From NCBI GenBank assembly GCA_947493575.1, contig CANLRQ010000026.1, positions 1 to 40,711 of the forward strand: DNA of 40,711 nucleotides, read 5' to 3'. This stretch comes from an uncultured Marinomonas sp. GTDB lineage: Bacteria > Pseudomonadota > Gammaproteobacteria > Pseudomonadales > Marinomonadaceae. The notes under the pieces are model-generated. The model did no database searches, was not told the origin of the DNA, and saw nothing but the letters and a program-made list of their open reading frames with translations. The position numbers and the translations under genes were made by a program. This document shows positions 24,617 through 33,378 of the stretch, one piece after another. Position 1 is the stretch's first letter. Each line of letters starts with the position of its first letter.

Positions 24617-25813
24617 ATGGCAAATAATTATGATGTCGCCGTGATTGGTGCTGGAATGATAGGTGGCTTAACCGCCTCTTTACTGGCTCAAAATGGCCTT
24701 TCTGTTGCTCTTATTGACCCTTTTTTAGGCTCAGTTACTCTGTCAACACCACCTTATTATGATACTAGGGTGAGTGCGCTTTCTATTGCCTCTCAATCAC
24801 TATTAACCAAAGCAGGTATTTGGCAAACTTTGCCACAAGAGAGATTACTGCCTTATAGAGAAATGAAAGTCTGGGATGGATTAGGAACAAGTAGTATTGC
24901 ATTTCAAGCACATGACTTAGGTGTTATGTCGTTGGGCTCTATGGTCGAAAACGCGGTTCTAATTGATGCATTGGTAACACAAAATGCAGAGCTTAAAAAC
25001 ATTGATACTTTTTATGAAAATCGAGTTGTCTCTTTTGATTCTCAGGAAAAGGGCGTTGTAATTAGTTTATCTTCTGGAAAGAAAATACATGCATTATTGA
25101 TGATTGCCGCAGATGGAGCAAACTCTTTTGTAAGGCAGGAAGCGGGCTTCCAATGCAGAGAGTGGGATTATGGCCATAGCGCGATTATTTCTACGATTGA
25201 AATTGATCAACCTCATGAAGATACAGCTTGGCAAGCATTTGGGGAGGAAGGGATTTTAGCTTTTCTGCCGTTACCAAGTGTTGAAGGACGTCATTTTGTT
25301 TCTATTGTCTGGTCTGTTTCTCCAGAAGATTCAGAGCAACTTTGCCAATTGAGCGAAACCGATTTTTGCCAGCGCTTAAATTATGCCTTGTCAGATCGTT
25401 TTAGCGTTTTGTCTGAGTTATCCCCACGTCAATCAATTCCGTTGAAACAGCGCCATGCGACCGAATACGTTCAAAACCGTATTGCTTTAATTGGTGATGC
25501 TGCCCATACGATACATCCTCTTGCTGGGCAAGGCGCTAATATAGGCTTTGCGGATGTTGAGGCATTGGTGAACATTGTTAGCACGGCTTTTAAAAGGCAA
25601 GATGATGTGGGGCGCTTGGCTGTCTTAAGGCGTTACCAAAGGGCAAGGATGTTCAAGAATTTGCAAATGGCAGCGGGTATGGAGTCATTTAAAAGGATCT
25701 ACTCTACTCAACATCCTTTTGTCGTTAATTTCCGTAACTTGGGAATGAACGTTATGAACGACCGAACTGACCTTAAACGTTTCGTTGTGTCAAAGGCATT
25801 TGGGGAACGCTGA
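24617..25813 (+). CDS. ubiI: FAD-dependent ubiquinone biosynthesis hydroxylase, UbiI-like
   Basis: A protein of 398 residues. The FAD dinucleotide motif is VIGAGMIGG (residues 9-17), the middle motif is ADGANSFVRQEAG, and the GD motif is ALIGDAAHTIHPLAGQGANI. Resemblance to E. coli UbiI (VisC) is closer than to UbiH: RVSALSIASQ, VWDG, LGSMVENAVL, EGILAFLPL and IVWSVSPE. UbiI introduces the C5 hydroxyl in ubiquinone synthesis. In E. coli pepP is followed by ubiH and then ubiI; here only one hydroxylase follows, so either ubiH is elsewhere or this enzyme has a broader role. Confidence 0.88.
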   Translation: MANNYDVAVIGAGMIGGLTASLLAQNGLSVALIDPFLGSVTLSTPPYYDTRVSALSIASQSLLTKAGIWQTLPQERLLPYREMKVWDGLGTSSIAFQAHDLGVMSLGSMVENAVLIDALVTQNAELKNIDTFYENRVVSFDSQEKGVVISLSSGKKIHALLMIAADGANSFVRQEAGFQCREWDYGHSAIISTIEIDQPHEDTAWQAFGEEGILAFLPLPSVEGRHFVSIVWSVSPEDSEQLCQLSETDFCQRLNYALSDRFSVLSELSPRQSIPLKQRHATEYVQNRIALIGDAAHTIHPLAGQGANIGFADVEALVNIVSTAFKRQDDVGRLAVLRRYQRARMFKNLQMAAGMESFKRIYSTQHPFVVNFRNLGMNVMNDRTDLKRFVVSKAFGER

Positions 25814-25892
25814 ACCTTCAAGTACTGAACCTATATTGGTAGTTTTATTGATATATCGCACGATTTCTTTGTCAAGTGAACTAAAAGGTGTT

Positions 25893-25911
25893 GGTAATGC
25901 TAATGGTTTTC
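25893..25911 (+). promoter_or_regulatory. putative Fur box before the iron transporter
   Basis: The 19 bases starting GGTAATGCTAATGG match 14 of 19 positions of the Fur consensus GATAATGATAATCATTATC. The site is 52 bases before the binding-protein start. The match, the position and the function of the downstream genes agree; binding is inferred. Confidence 0.55.
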
Positions 25912-25962
25912 ATTTATAGTCTTGTGGATTAAATTTGGTCATTTTGTAAAGGTTATATTTTC

Positions 25963-26991
25963 ATGAAAAGAACTGCATTGGCTTTACCTATACTTGCGTT
26001 GATGGGTGCTGTATCAAATAATGTAATTGCATCAGACGAAGTGAATGTATACTCAGCTCGTCAAGAGTCCTTGATCCTACCCTTATTAGTGGACTTTACA
26101 AAAGAAACTGGGATTATGGTAAATCTGATTACCGGTTCGTCTGATCAGTTGTTAAGACGCTTACAGGTAGAGGGTGATGCTAGTCCCGCCGATTTATTTA
26201 TTACCGTTGATGCAGGTCGTTTGCATAGGGCAAAAGAAGCTGGTGTATTACAACCTGTAGAAAGTGATGTATTAAACGAAAAAGTACCTGCTAATTTAAA
26301 GAATATGGATAACTACTGGTATTCTTTATCTCAAAGGGCGCGTGTTATATTTTATGCGAAAGACCGCGTGTCTCCGGAAGAACTATCAACTTATGAAGAC
26401 TTGGCTGATCCAAAATGGAAAGGAAGATTGTGTATTCGCTCGTCTGGTAATATTTATAATCAATCTCTAGTAGGTTCAATGATTGAAGCTGATGGTGTAG
26501 AGCATACTCAAGAATGGTTGAGTGGCTTGGTGAAAAATTTTGCGCGTCCTCCAGTTGGCGGAGATACGGATCAATTGAAAGCCGTTGCTGCAGGAGAATG
26601 TGATATTGCTGTTGCGAACACTTATTACTTTGGGCGACTTTTGAATAGTAAGAAAGCGGAGAGTCAAGCGGTAGCAGAAAAGCTAGGGTTATTCTGGCCT
26701 AACCAAGACTCCGAAGATCGTGGTGCTCATGTTAATGTGAGTGGTATTGGCGTAACGGCTTCTTCAGAAAATAAAGAAAATGCGATGAAATTGATAGAGT
26801 TTTTACTGTCTGATAAATCGCAAACTTGGTATGCTGAAATAAATAATGAATATCCAATTGTCGAAGGCATTTCACCGCCATCTTCATTGGCAGAGTTCGG
26901 TGAATTTAAATCAGATCAATTGAACCTAACTAAGTTGGGTGAAAATAATCGTCAGGCAGTTGAAATGATGGATGCATCTGGTTGGAAGTAG
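25963..26991 (+). CDS. fbpA: iron(III) ABC transporter substrate-binding protein
   Basis: A protein of 342 residues. A Sec signal peptide ends near NNVIA (residue 23). The mature start VNVYSARQES (28-36) and the tyrosine pair in VANTYYFGRLL (Y221, Y222) are the ferric-iron ligands of FbpA/FutA/IdiA-type proteins. Y30 is the third likely ligand. C157 and C213 could form a disulfide. It captures ferric iron in the periplasm for the permease and ATPase encoded next. The symbol follows the FbpABC name; FutA or AfuA would be equal alternatives. Confidence 0.92.
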   Translation: MKRTALALPILALMGAVSNNVIASDEVNVYSARQESLILPLLVDFTKETGIMVNLITGSSDQLLRRLQVEGDASPADLFITVDAGRLHRAKEAGVLQPVESDVLNEKVPANLKNMDNYWYSLSQRARVIFYAKDRVSPEELSTYEDLADPKWKGRLCIRSSGNIYNQSLVGSMIEADGVEHTQEWLSGLVKNFARPPVGGDTDQLKAVAAGECDIAVANTYYFGRLLNSKKAESQAVAEKLGLFWPNQDSEDRGAHVNVSGIGVTASSENKENAMKLIEFLLSDKSQTWYAEINNEYPIVEGISPPSSLAEFGEFKSDQLNLTKLGENNRQAVEMMDASGWK

Positions 26992-27011
26992 TATCTGAAT
27001 GTTGAGAAAAC

Positions 27012-28664
27012 ATGCCAAATAATGTGTTAATTGCCAATTCAGAAAAATCTGGAAGTGGCTGGCTAAAGGGCGTATCTATCGCCCTTTCTGTCGTTTTGTC
27101 TTTACCAATTTTGGTTATATTAAGTCACGTTGTCTTGGGCGATGCCTCGGTATGGAGTCACTTAGTTGATACCGTGCTATTTGGATACATTGCTAATTCA
27201 TTGTATCTTATGGGCGGTGTTACCTTAGGAGTCTTGTTACTAGGTGTGCCTACGGCTTGGTTAACCAGTGTTTGTATTTTTCCCGGTCATAAATGGATTT
27301 CTGTTGCCCTACTGCTTCCTTTAGCTGTTCCTGCTTATATTATTGCGTATACCTACACAGGACTATTTGATTATGCAGGCCCTATACAAACATTAATTCG
27401 CGATTTGACTGGTTTAGGGTACGGCGAGTATTGGTTTTTTACGGTTCGATCCCTTCCGGGAGCAATCGTTATGCTTTCACTGGTTTTATACCCATATGTG
27501 TATCTCATGGCTCGGGCTGCTTTTTTAGAGCAGTCTTCGAATACTTTAGAGGTGAGTCGGACTCTGGGTTATAGTCATAAACAGTCTTTCTTTAGATTAG
27601 GGCTGCCATTAGCCAGACCTGCTATTGTTGCTGGCATTACATTAGCATTAATGGAAACTCTGGCTGATTATGGGACAGTGCAGTTCTTTGGTGTGAATAC
27701 CTTTACCACTGGAATCTTTCGTACTTTTTATGGTTTTGGGGATGCAGTGGCGGCTTCACAACTCGCAGCGACGCTTCTACTTTTTGTAACGCTACTTATT
27801 TTGCTTGAACGTTATTCAAGAAGAAAAATTAGCTATCATTCCTCAGGCTTAAATAAAGCCAGTAATCGTAAGATAGAGCTCAAAGGGAAATATGCTGTAG
27901 GTGCTTTACTATTGTGCTTAATACCGATTTTATTTGGTTTTATTTTCCCGGTTTCCCAGCTTGCCTATTGGGCTATTTTTGATTCGATTGGTTTGGATAA
28001 AAGCTTTTTTACACTGGCTTGGAATTCATTTTCTTTGGCGTTTATTGCTGCTTTATTAGCTGTTGTTTGTGCTTTAATTCTTGCTTATGCAGGTCGTTTG
28101 TTTCCAAGTCGAGCGATTAACACTTCCGTATCTGTTTCTGGTTTAGGTTATGCTTTACCTGGGACTATTATCGCCATTGGGGTGATTATTCCTTTTGCAT
28201 GGATCGATCACCAAATCATTGCAGCGGTAAAAAGTGTTACAGGTGAGAAGACTGGTTTATGGCTTTCAGGCACCATCTTTGCTTTATTGTTTGCCTATAT
28301 CGTGCGTTTTATGGCGGTTTCTCTTGGAGCAGTGCAAAGCGGCTTAGGTAAGATTAAGCCCAGTTTAGATATGGCTGGACGTTCTTTAGGGTTAACCCCT
28401 TTTGAAGTACTGAAAAAAATCCATGTCCCCTTATTGAAGGGGTCTGTACTAACAGCACTTTTGATTGTTTTTGTTGATGTATTGAAAGAGTTGCCAGCTA
28501 CGCTTATTTTACGACCTTTTAACTTTAACACTTTGGCGGTAAGAGCGTTTGAGTTGGCGTCTGATGAACGTTTGGCGGATGCCGCACCAGCATCCATCAT
28601 GATTGTTTTGGTTGGATTAATACCTGTCATATTGTTAAGTCGTTCCATTTCATCCCGCATTTAA
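27012..28664 (+). CDS. fbpB: iron(III) ABC transporter permease, fused dimer
   Basis: A protein of 550 residues with about 12 membrane helices arranged as two tandem permease units. Each has an EAA loop that contacts the ATPase: LEVSRTLGYSHKQSFFRLGL and DMAGRSLGLTPFEVLKKIHV. This two-in-one form is standard for FbpB-type ferric permeases, so no separate partner permease is needed. It starts 20 bases after the binding-protein stop and ends 22 bases before the ATPase. Confidence 0.93.
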   Translation: MPNNVLIANSEKSGSGWLKGVSIALSVVLSLPILVILSHVVLGDASVWSHLVDTVLFGYIANSLYLMGGVTLGVLLLGVPTAWLTSVCIFPGHKWISVALLLPLAVPAYIIAYTYTGLFDYAGPIQTLIRDLTGLGYGEYWFFTVRSLPGAIVMLSLVLYPYVYLMARAAFLEQSSNTLEVSRTLGYSHKQSFFRLGLPLARPAIVAGITLALMETLADYGTVQFFGVNTFTTGIFRTFYGFGDAVAASQLAATLLLFVTLLILLERYSRRKISYHSSGLNKASNRKIELKGKYAVGALLLCLIPILFGFIFPVSQLAYWAIFDSIGLDKSFFTLAWNSFSLAFIAALLAVVCALILAYAGRLFPSRAINTSVSVSGLGYALPGTIIAIGVIIPFAWIDHQIIAAVKSVTGEKTGLWLSGTIFALLFAYIVRFMAVSLGAVQSGLGKIKPSLDMAGRSLGLTPFEVLKKIHVPLLKGSVLTALLIVFVDVLKELPATLILRPFNFNTLAVRAFELASDERLADAAPASIMIVLVGLIPVILLSRSISSRI

Positions 28665-28686
28665 ATTGATATAGAGATTCACATAC

Positions 28687-29754
28687 ATGTCCGCTTTGCC
28701 TCCAACAACATCTGAATTGTCCATTGAAAATGTCGTTATTGCTTACGGTGATGTGCAAATCATAAATGGCGTTAGTTTTGCTTTAAAAGAAGGGCAGATC
28801 GGTTGCTTACTTGGCCCAAGTGGGTGTGGTAAGTCGACCCTATTGCGAGCTATTGCTGGTTTTGAGCCTCTTAGAGAAGGCGAGATCTATATTAATGGTG
28901 AGTTACTTGCTTCAACAGAGAGGACTGTGCCACCAGAGGAAAGGCAGTTCGGCATGGTTTTTCAGGACATTGCCTTATTTCCACATCTGACCATTTTTGA
29001 AAATATTGCTTTTGGTATTAAGCATTGGAGTAAACAAGAGCAGAGAGAACGAGTGCTTTATTTATTGGACTTAGTTGGTTTGTCTGGTTTTGAATCACGT
29101 TATCCTCATTCTTTGTCTGGTGGGCAGCAGCAACGAATCGCTCTTGCTAGGGCTATGGCACCAAAACCTAGACTCTTGTTGATGGATGAGCCTTTTTCAG
29201 GGTTAGATACCAAGTTGCGAGAAGAGCTGGTGCCTGAAATTAGACAAATTCTTTTACAAGAAAAAATGAGCGCAATATTAGTAACTCATGATCAGTTAGA
29301 AGCGTTTGCAATGGCTGATCAAGTTTCTGTAATGAATGGTGGAAGTATTCATCAAACAGGCTCCGCGTATAGTATTTATCATAAACCAGATACTCGTTTT
29401 GTTGCGAGCTTTATAGGGCACGGTGATTTTCTGGCGTCGGTTGTATGTGGTGACAATTGCGTACATTCTGATTTAGGAGAAATTAAAGGTAATGCATTTC
29501 ATGGGCGCACAGATGGTGAAAAAATGGATTTGCTGGTTAGGCCAGATGATATCTTGCACGATGATGACAGTGATTTTAAAGGACTGATTGTTAATAAGTG
29601 GTTTAGAGGCTCTCACTTCTTGTATCGTGTGCGTTTGCCTTCTGGCAAGGTTGTATACTGTTTTGCCTCATCTCATCATGATCACTCTGTAGGACAAGAG
29701 ATAGGCCTTTCTGTTCACTTAGATCACCTTGTGTTATTTCCAAGAGAGACCTAA
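28687..29754 (+). CDS. fbpC: iron(III) ABC transporter ATP-binding protein
   Basis: A protein of 355 residues. The Walker A is GPSGCGKST (residues about 43-51), the signature is LSGGQQQR, the Walker B is LLLMDEP, and the switch is VTHD. A Q loop (VFQDIALFPHLT) is present. The last 110 residues form a regulatory TOBE/FbpC-type domain (LLVRPDDI...). It closes the iron-uptake operon and converges with the HDOD gene. Confidence 0.94.
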   Translation: MSALPPTTSELSIENVVIAYGDVQIINGVSFALKEGQIGCLLGPSGCGKSTLLRAIAGFEPLREGEIYINGELLASTERTVPPEERQFGMVFQDIALFPHLTIFENIAFGIKHWSKQEQRERVLYLLDLVGLSGFESRYPHSLSGGQQQRIALARAMAPKPRLLLMDEPFSGLDTKLREELVPEIRQILLQEKMSAILVTHDQLEAFAMADQVSVMNGGSIHQTGSAYSIYHKPDTRFVASFIGHGDFLASVVCGDNCVHSDLGEIKGNAFHGRTDGEKMDLLVRPDDILHDDDSDFKGLIVNKWFRGSHFLYRVRLPSGKVVYCFASSHHDHSVGQEIGLSVHLDHLVLFPRET

Positions 29755-29764
29755 GTGAAACAGT

Positions 29765-29791
29765 AACTTACTTGCTCGTTACGGGTAAGTT
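29765..29791. terminator. hairpin between convergent fbpC and HDOD genes
   Basis: AACTTAC (29765-29771) pairs with GTAAGTT (29785-29791) over a 13-base loop. There is no T run, and its right edge reaches the HDOD stop codon. It may serve as a weak bidirectional terminator. Confidence 0.35.
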
Positions 29792-30656
29792 AGACTGATC
29801 CAATACCCTGTTCACGGCAGGCTTCAATAATTCCTTCAAAGTCATACTGAGTAAGCTCTAAGTGTTCTAAAGCATATTCGCTGATGTTGTCCCATTCATA
29901 GTCAACAGACGATTTGCCTATTATTTTGTAAGTACCTGAAATATGTTCTGCCATTTTTAGAATGGATGTGAAGGCAAGTGTATTTTTATCCCCTGCGATA
30001 CGCTCTTGATAAAGTTGCTCTGTTCTATGGTGATGTGCAATAACATGGCAGCTACTGCGAGGAAGAACCCAAGACTTTGCTAAATAATACCCAACAACAG
30101 AATGGTTTGTTTTAAAGTATTTGTTTTCATTATTTGTCAGTGAGAAGCTTGGGTCTTGATAAGATTCTTCCAATACATCTTGATAGTTTTTGAAGCGCAT
30201 CATCATTAGAGGAATGCCTGCATTATGGAATAAACCTAATGCGTAACACTCTTCTTGAAAACGAAAGCCTATTTGTTTAGCTATGCTTGAACTAACCGCC
30301 GCCACATCCATTGCATTATCCCAGAAGCTGTGAAGGGACTGGATAGAGTCGTCAGAGAGTTCGCTTTTAACAGATAGTCCATTAACAAGATTTGTTAGAC
30401 TTCCTATGCCAAGCATCATGACTGCCTGTTTTATAGAAGTTACCTTTCTCGGAAGACCATAATAGGAAGAGTTTATTAATTTTAATATGGCGGCAGAAAG
30501 ACTTACATCTTGTGCGATGATCTCAGCCATTCGATTCATATCTGGATCAGGCATAGCTTGTTCCATATTTAAATCAACCATTACTTGAGGCTGCGGTGGA
30601 ATACTAATGCCTTGTAGGATACGGCTTAACTGTGCGTCAGTGATTTCTGTGGACAT
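29790..30656 (-). CDS. HDOD domain protein
   Basis: A protein of 288 residues that is essentially one HDOD domain (about 14-215) with a C-terminal helical tail. Typical elements are IPPQPQVMVDLN, QDVSLSAAILKLINSSYYGL, SIKQAVMMLGIGSLTNLVNG and GLFHNAGIPLMM. In HDOD proteins the HD catalytic residues are degenerate, so they act as signalling scaffolds, not as c-di-GMP phosphodiesterases; 'LFHNAG' here replaces the HD pair. There is no receiver or EAL domain. It is leftward and diverges from rlmI. Confidence 0.9.
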   Translation of the reverse strand: MSTEITDAQLSRILQGISIPPQPQVMVDLNMEQAMPDPDMNRMAEIIAQDVSLSAAILKLINSSYYGLPRKVTSIKQAVMMLGIGSLTNLVNGLSVKSELSDDSIQSLHSFWDNAMDVAAVSSSIAKQIGFRFQEECYALGLFHNAGIPLMMMRFKNYQDVLEESYQDPSFSLTNNENKYFKTNHSVVGYYLAKSWVLPRSSCHVIAHHHRTEQLYQERIAGDKNTLAFTSILKMAEHISGTYKIIGKSSVDYEWDNISEYALEHLELTQYDFEGIIEACREQGIGSV

Positions 30657-30704
30657 TCTGATCCTTTTGATTATACAAAGAGTAAATAAAGTTTGTGTTT
30701 TACG

Positions 30705-30733
30705 TTAGCAAAAATCAGTTGAGTATTTATAAT
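30705..30733 (+). promoter_or_regulatory. promoter for rlmI
   Basis: TTAGCA (30705-30710) and a perfect TATAAT (30728-30733) are 17 bases apart, and the GTG start follows 20 bases later. Confidence 0.6.
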
Positions 30734-30753
30734 AGCGCTTTTTATAGGTTTAG

Positions 30754-31959
30754 GTGAAAATTTTGAACATAATTCGACTAAAAGGGCAGGCTGATCGACG
30801 TTTGCGTGCTGGACATCAATGGATTTACAGTAATGAAGTGGATATAAAGGCGAGTCCACTGAAGCAATTTGTCCCTGGAGATCAGGTTGTGGTCGAAGCG
30901 GCAAATGGCAAAGGGATAGGGATGGCAACTGTAAATCCCAATGCTCTCATTTGTGGTCGACTATACAGTCGTGAAATTGGTGCGAAATTAAATAGATCAT
31001 TAATTACCCATCGCTTAAAAATTGCATTGTCATTAAGAGAAATGAGCTATCAAGGGCCTTATTACCGCTTAGTTTTTGGTGATTCTGATGGCTTATCTGG
31101 ATTAGTTGTAGATCGTTTTGGTGATATTTTAGTTGTACAGATATCGACAGCAGGCATGGAAAAAGTAAAGCAAGAGATTGTCGAAAGCTTAATTGAAGTA
31201 ATAAAGCCTGAAGCCATTTTAATGAAAAATGATGGCAAAATGCGTTCAGTTGAAGGTCTGGACAGTTATGTTGAAGAGGTTTATGGCGCGGTTCCTCGTG
31301 AAGCCTTTATCCAAGAAAACAATGTGTTGTTTCAGGTGCCTGTATGGGATGGGCAAAAAACGGGTTGGTTTTATGACCATCGAGAAAATCGTAAAACGAT
31401 GCAAGGCTTCTGTGATGGAAAGCGTGTATTGGATGTGTTTTCTTATATTGGTGGTTGGGGAGTACAAGCGGCATTTGCTGGCGCAACAGATGTGACTTTT
31501 ATTGATGCTTCGGATACAGCACTTCAGCATGTAGAAGCAAATTTGCAATTAAATCAGTATGAAGGTCATTCCTCATTGATGCATGGTGATGCATTCGAAG
31601 CGATGCAGTCTTTAATTGCTGATAAAGAACGTTTTGATGTGGTAGTAATGGATCCACCTGCGTTTATTGCTCGTCGAAAAGACATTAAAGCTGGAGAAGG
31701 GGCATATCATAGAGCCAATCAGCTGGCATTGCGTTTGGTAGCTAAAGGAGGAATCTTAGTTACAGGTTCATGCTCTATGCATTTACAAGAGTCTCGTCTA
31801 CACGATATTGTGAGAAGTAATACACGTTCGTTAGAGCGCTTTTCACAATTAATTTATCGAGGCACGCAAGCTCCAGATCATCCTGTGCATCCTTCAATTG
31901 AAGAAACTGAGTATTTAAAAGCTTTGTTTTATCGTGTGCATAATAATATGGGGCTTTAA
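30754..31959 (+). CDS. rlmI: 23S rRNA m5C methyltransferase RlmI
   Basis: A protein of 401 residues starting at GTG 30754, with AGG-type sites upstream. The N-terminal PUA domain has LRAGHQWIYSNEVD (18-31). The central part has GLSGLVVDRF and WFYDHRENR (205-213). The Rossmann domain has VLDVFSYIGGWGVQAA (225-240), VVVMDPPAFI (296-305) and the catalytic cysteine C340 in VTGSCSMHL. It is predicted to make m5C1962 in 23S rRNA. The length fits E. coli RlmI (396). It ends before a strong inverted repeat shared with the convergent HAD gene. Confidence 0.93.
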   Translation: MKILNIIRLKGQADRRLRAGHQWIYSNEVDIKASPLKQFVPGDQVVVEAANGKGIGMATVNPNALICGRLYSREIGAKLNRSLITHRLKIALSLREMSYQGPYYRLVFGDSDGLSGLVVDRFGDILVVQISTAGMEKVKQEIVESLIEVIKPEAILMKNDGKMRSVEGLDSYVEEVYGAVPREAFIQENNVLFQVPVWDGQKTGWFYDHRENRKTMQGFCDGKRVLDVFSYIGGWGVQAAFAGATDVTFIDASDTALQHVEANLQLNQYEGHSSLMHGDAFEAMQSLIADKERFDVVVMDPPAFIARRKDIKAGEGAYHRANQLALRLVAKGGILVTGSCSMHLQESRLHDIVRSNTRSLERFSQLIYRGTQAPDHPVHPSIEETEYLKALFYRVHNNMGL

Positions 31960-31983
31960 TTAGAAGTCTTATAAGGTGATTAA

Positions 31984-32037
31984 GGAAGGTGCGAATAAGT
32001 CCTCTTGCCTCAGCATGTGGACTTATTCGCACCTTCC
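31984..32037. repeat. 54-bp element with 19-bp perfect inverted repeats, IS5-end-like
   Basis: The left arm (31984-32002, GGAAGGTGCGAATAAGTCC) is the exact reverse complement of the right arm (32019-32037), around a 16-base centre. The arm resembles the terminal repeat of IS5, which as I recall begins GGAAGGTGCGAACAAGT. The left flank TTAA fits the IS5 YTAR target, but the right flank is CTAT, so there is no clean target duplication. It lies between the convergent rlmI and HAD genes and could act as a terminator for both, although it has no T run. It is likely a remnant made of two IS ends. Confidence 0.7.
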
Positions 32038-32057
32038 CTATTGTCACGCCCTCTATT

Positions 32058-32720
32058 TTAACCGTTATCTCTCAAAGAGATGTGAGGCCAATTTCTTTCT
32101 TTGGCTATGTTTATAAGAGTAGCATCAGCGTCAACGGCTACAGGGAACTCGACAAGCTCTAATAAGGGCAAATCATTGTGAGAATCACTGTAAAAATAAC
32201 TTCCTTCTAATGTGTGCCCAGTCTCTTTTAACCAATCGTTTAAACGAGTTACTTTACCTGCTTGGAAGCTTGGGATGCCAACAACTTTCCCTGTATATCT
32301 ACCATCAATTTTTTCTGGAATAGGGGCAATTAAATGATCCATGTTGAGTGTCGCACTAATTGGATCTGTTACAAATTGGTTGGTTGCTGTGATGATTAAT
32401 AAAAAATGTCCTTGGTTCCTGTGATGTTCAATCAGGTCTAAAGCTTTTTGATGAATCATAGGGTGAATTTTTGAGGACATAAACTTTTGATGCAGTTCAT
32501 CTAATTCACTTTCTGAAAAGCGACTGAGAGGTGCTAAGCTAAATTCAAGGTACTCATGTATGTCCAATGTACCTGCAACATAATGTTGATAGAAGCGATC
32601 ATTTGCCACTTTATATTCATCTACATCGACCAGTTTTTGTTCAACTAAAAATTGCCCCCAACTGTAGTCACTGTCTCCCTCTAGCAGGGTCCCGTCCAAA
32701 TCGAATATTGCAAGTGTCAC
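32058..32720 (-). CDS. HAD-IB family phosphatase (SerB-like)
   Basis: A protein of 220 residues. The HAD motifs are FDLDGTLLEGDSDY (D7 nucleophile, D9), motif II in LLIITATNQFV, and motif IV in YFYSDSHNDLPLL. A small helical cap follows motif I. This is the HAD-IB group related to phosphoserine phosphatase; neighbours of rppH in Pseudomonas and relatives include the same divergent gene. The substrate is unknown; a small phosphorylated metabolite such as phosphoserine or histidinol phosphate is plausible. It starts at ATG 32720, 134 bases from rppH. Confidence 0.88.
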   Translation of the reverse strand: MTLAIFDLDGTLLEGDSDYSWGQFLVEQKLVDVDEYKVANDRFYQHYVAGTLDIHEYLEFSLAPLSRFSESELDELHQKFMSSKIHPMIHQKALDLIEHHRNQGHFLLIITATNQFVTDPISATLNMDHLIAPIPEKIDGRYTGKVVGIPSFQAGKVTRLNDWLKETGHTLEGSYFYSDSHNDLPLLELVEFPVAVDADATLINIAKERNWPHISLRDNG

Positions 32721-32854
32721 GTTTCGTCCTCAATTGGTATGAATATGTGGAAGTATAATGACCTTACAGAGAAATAACATCACTCTTAATTGTTAAGCGT
32801 GATGAAATATGGAACAATGAAATTAATTATATTTTAGTTTTAAGGTAGTGTCTC

Positions 32855-33358
32855 GTGATTGATACAGACGGATATAGGCCGAATGTAGGCATCATACTGA
32901 TGAATGAACGAGGTCAGCTTTTATGGGCAAGGCGAATTGGTCAGAATGCATGGCAGTTCCCTCAAGGTGGTATCAAAAATGATGAAACCGCAGAAGACGC
33001 TCTATTTCGAGAATTGAAAGAAGAAGTTGGTTTAGAGTCTCATCAAGTAGAAATTGTTGGAAAAACGCGCGGCTGGTTACGATACCGTTTACCTAAGCGC
33101 ATGTTACGTCATAACAGTAAGCCTTTATGTATAGGGCAAAAACAAAAATGGTTTTTGCTTTCTATTCGATGCCCCGATGCGGATGTGTGCGTTGACGGAA
33201 CAGATTGCCCTGAATTTGATGGATGGCGTTGGGTCAGCTATTGGTATCCTCTGGGGCAGGTCGTTGCTTTTAAAAAGGATGTATACCGTCGAGCATTAAA
33301 AGAACTTATTCCTAATGCTCATAGGTGGCTAGATAAGGTTGATAGGTCCGTGGCTTGA
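32855..33358 (+). CDS. rppH: RNA pyrophosphohydrolase RppH
   Basis: A protein of 167 residues from GTG 32855, with AAGGTAG upstream. The start [28 protein letters not shown], the Nudix box [20 protein letters not shown] and VGLESH, and [15 protein letters not shown] are all diagnostic. It removes pyrophosphate from the 5' end of triphosphorylated mRNA and so starts RNase E decay. Its stop lies 20 bases before the likely ptsP start. Confidence 0.96.
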   Translation: MIDTDGYRPNVGIILMNERGQLLWARRIGQNAWQFPQGGIKNDETAEDALFRELKEEVGLESHQVEIVGKTRGWLRYRLPKRMLRHNSKPLCIGQKQKWFLLSIRCPDADVCVDGTDCPEFDGWRWVSYWYPLGQVVAFKKDVYRRALKELIPNAHRWLDKVDRSVA

Positions 33359-33378
33359 GTCTAGATAAAAGGAGAAAT

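Noticed and set aside
33355..33378. TTG start for ptsP overlapping the rppH stop
   Set aside because: An AAAAGGAG site directly precedes the ATG at 33379, which also gives the family N-terminus.
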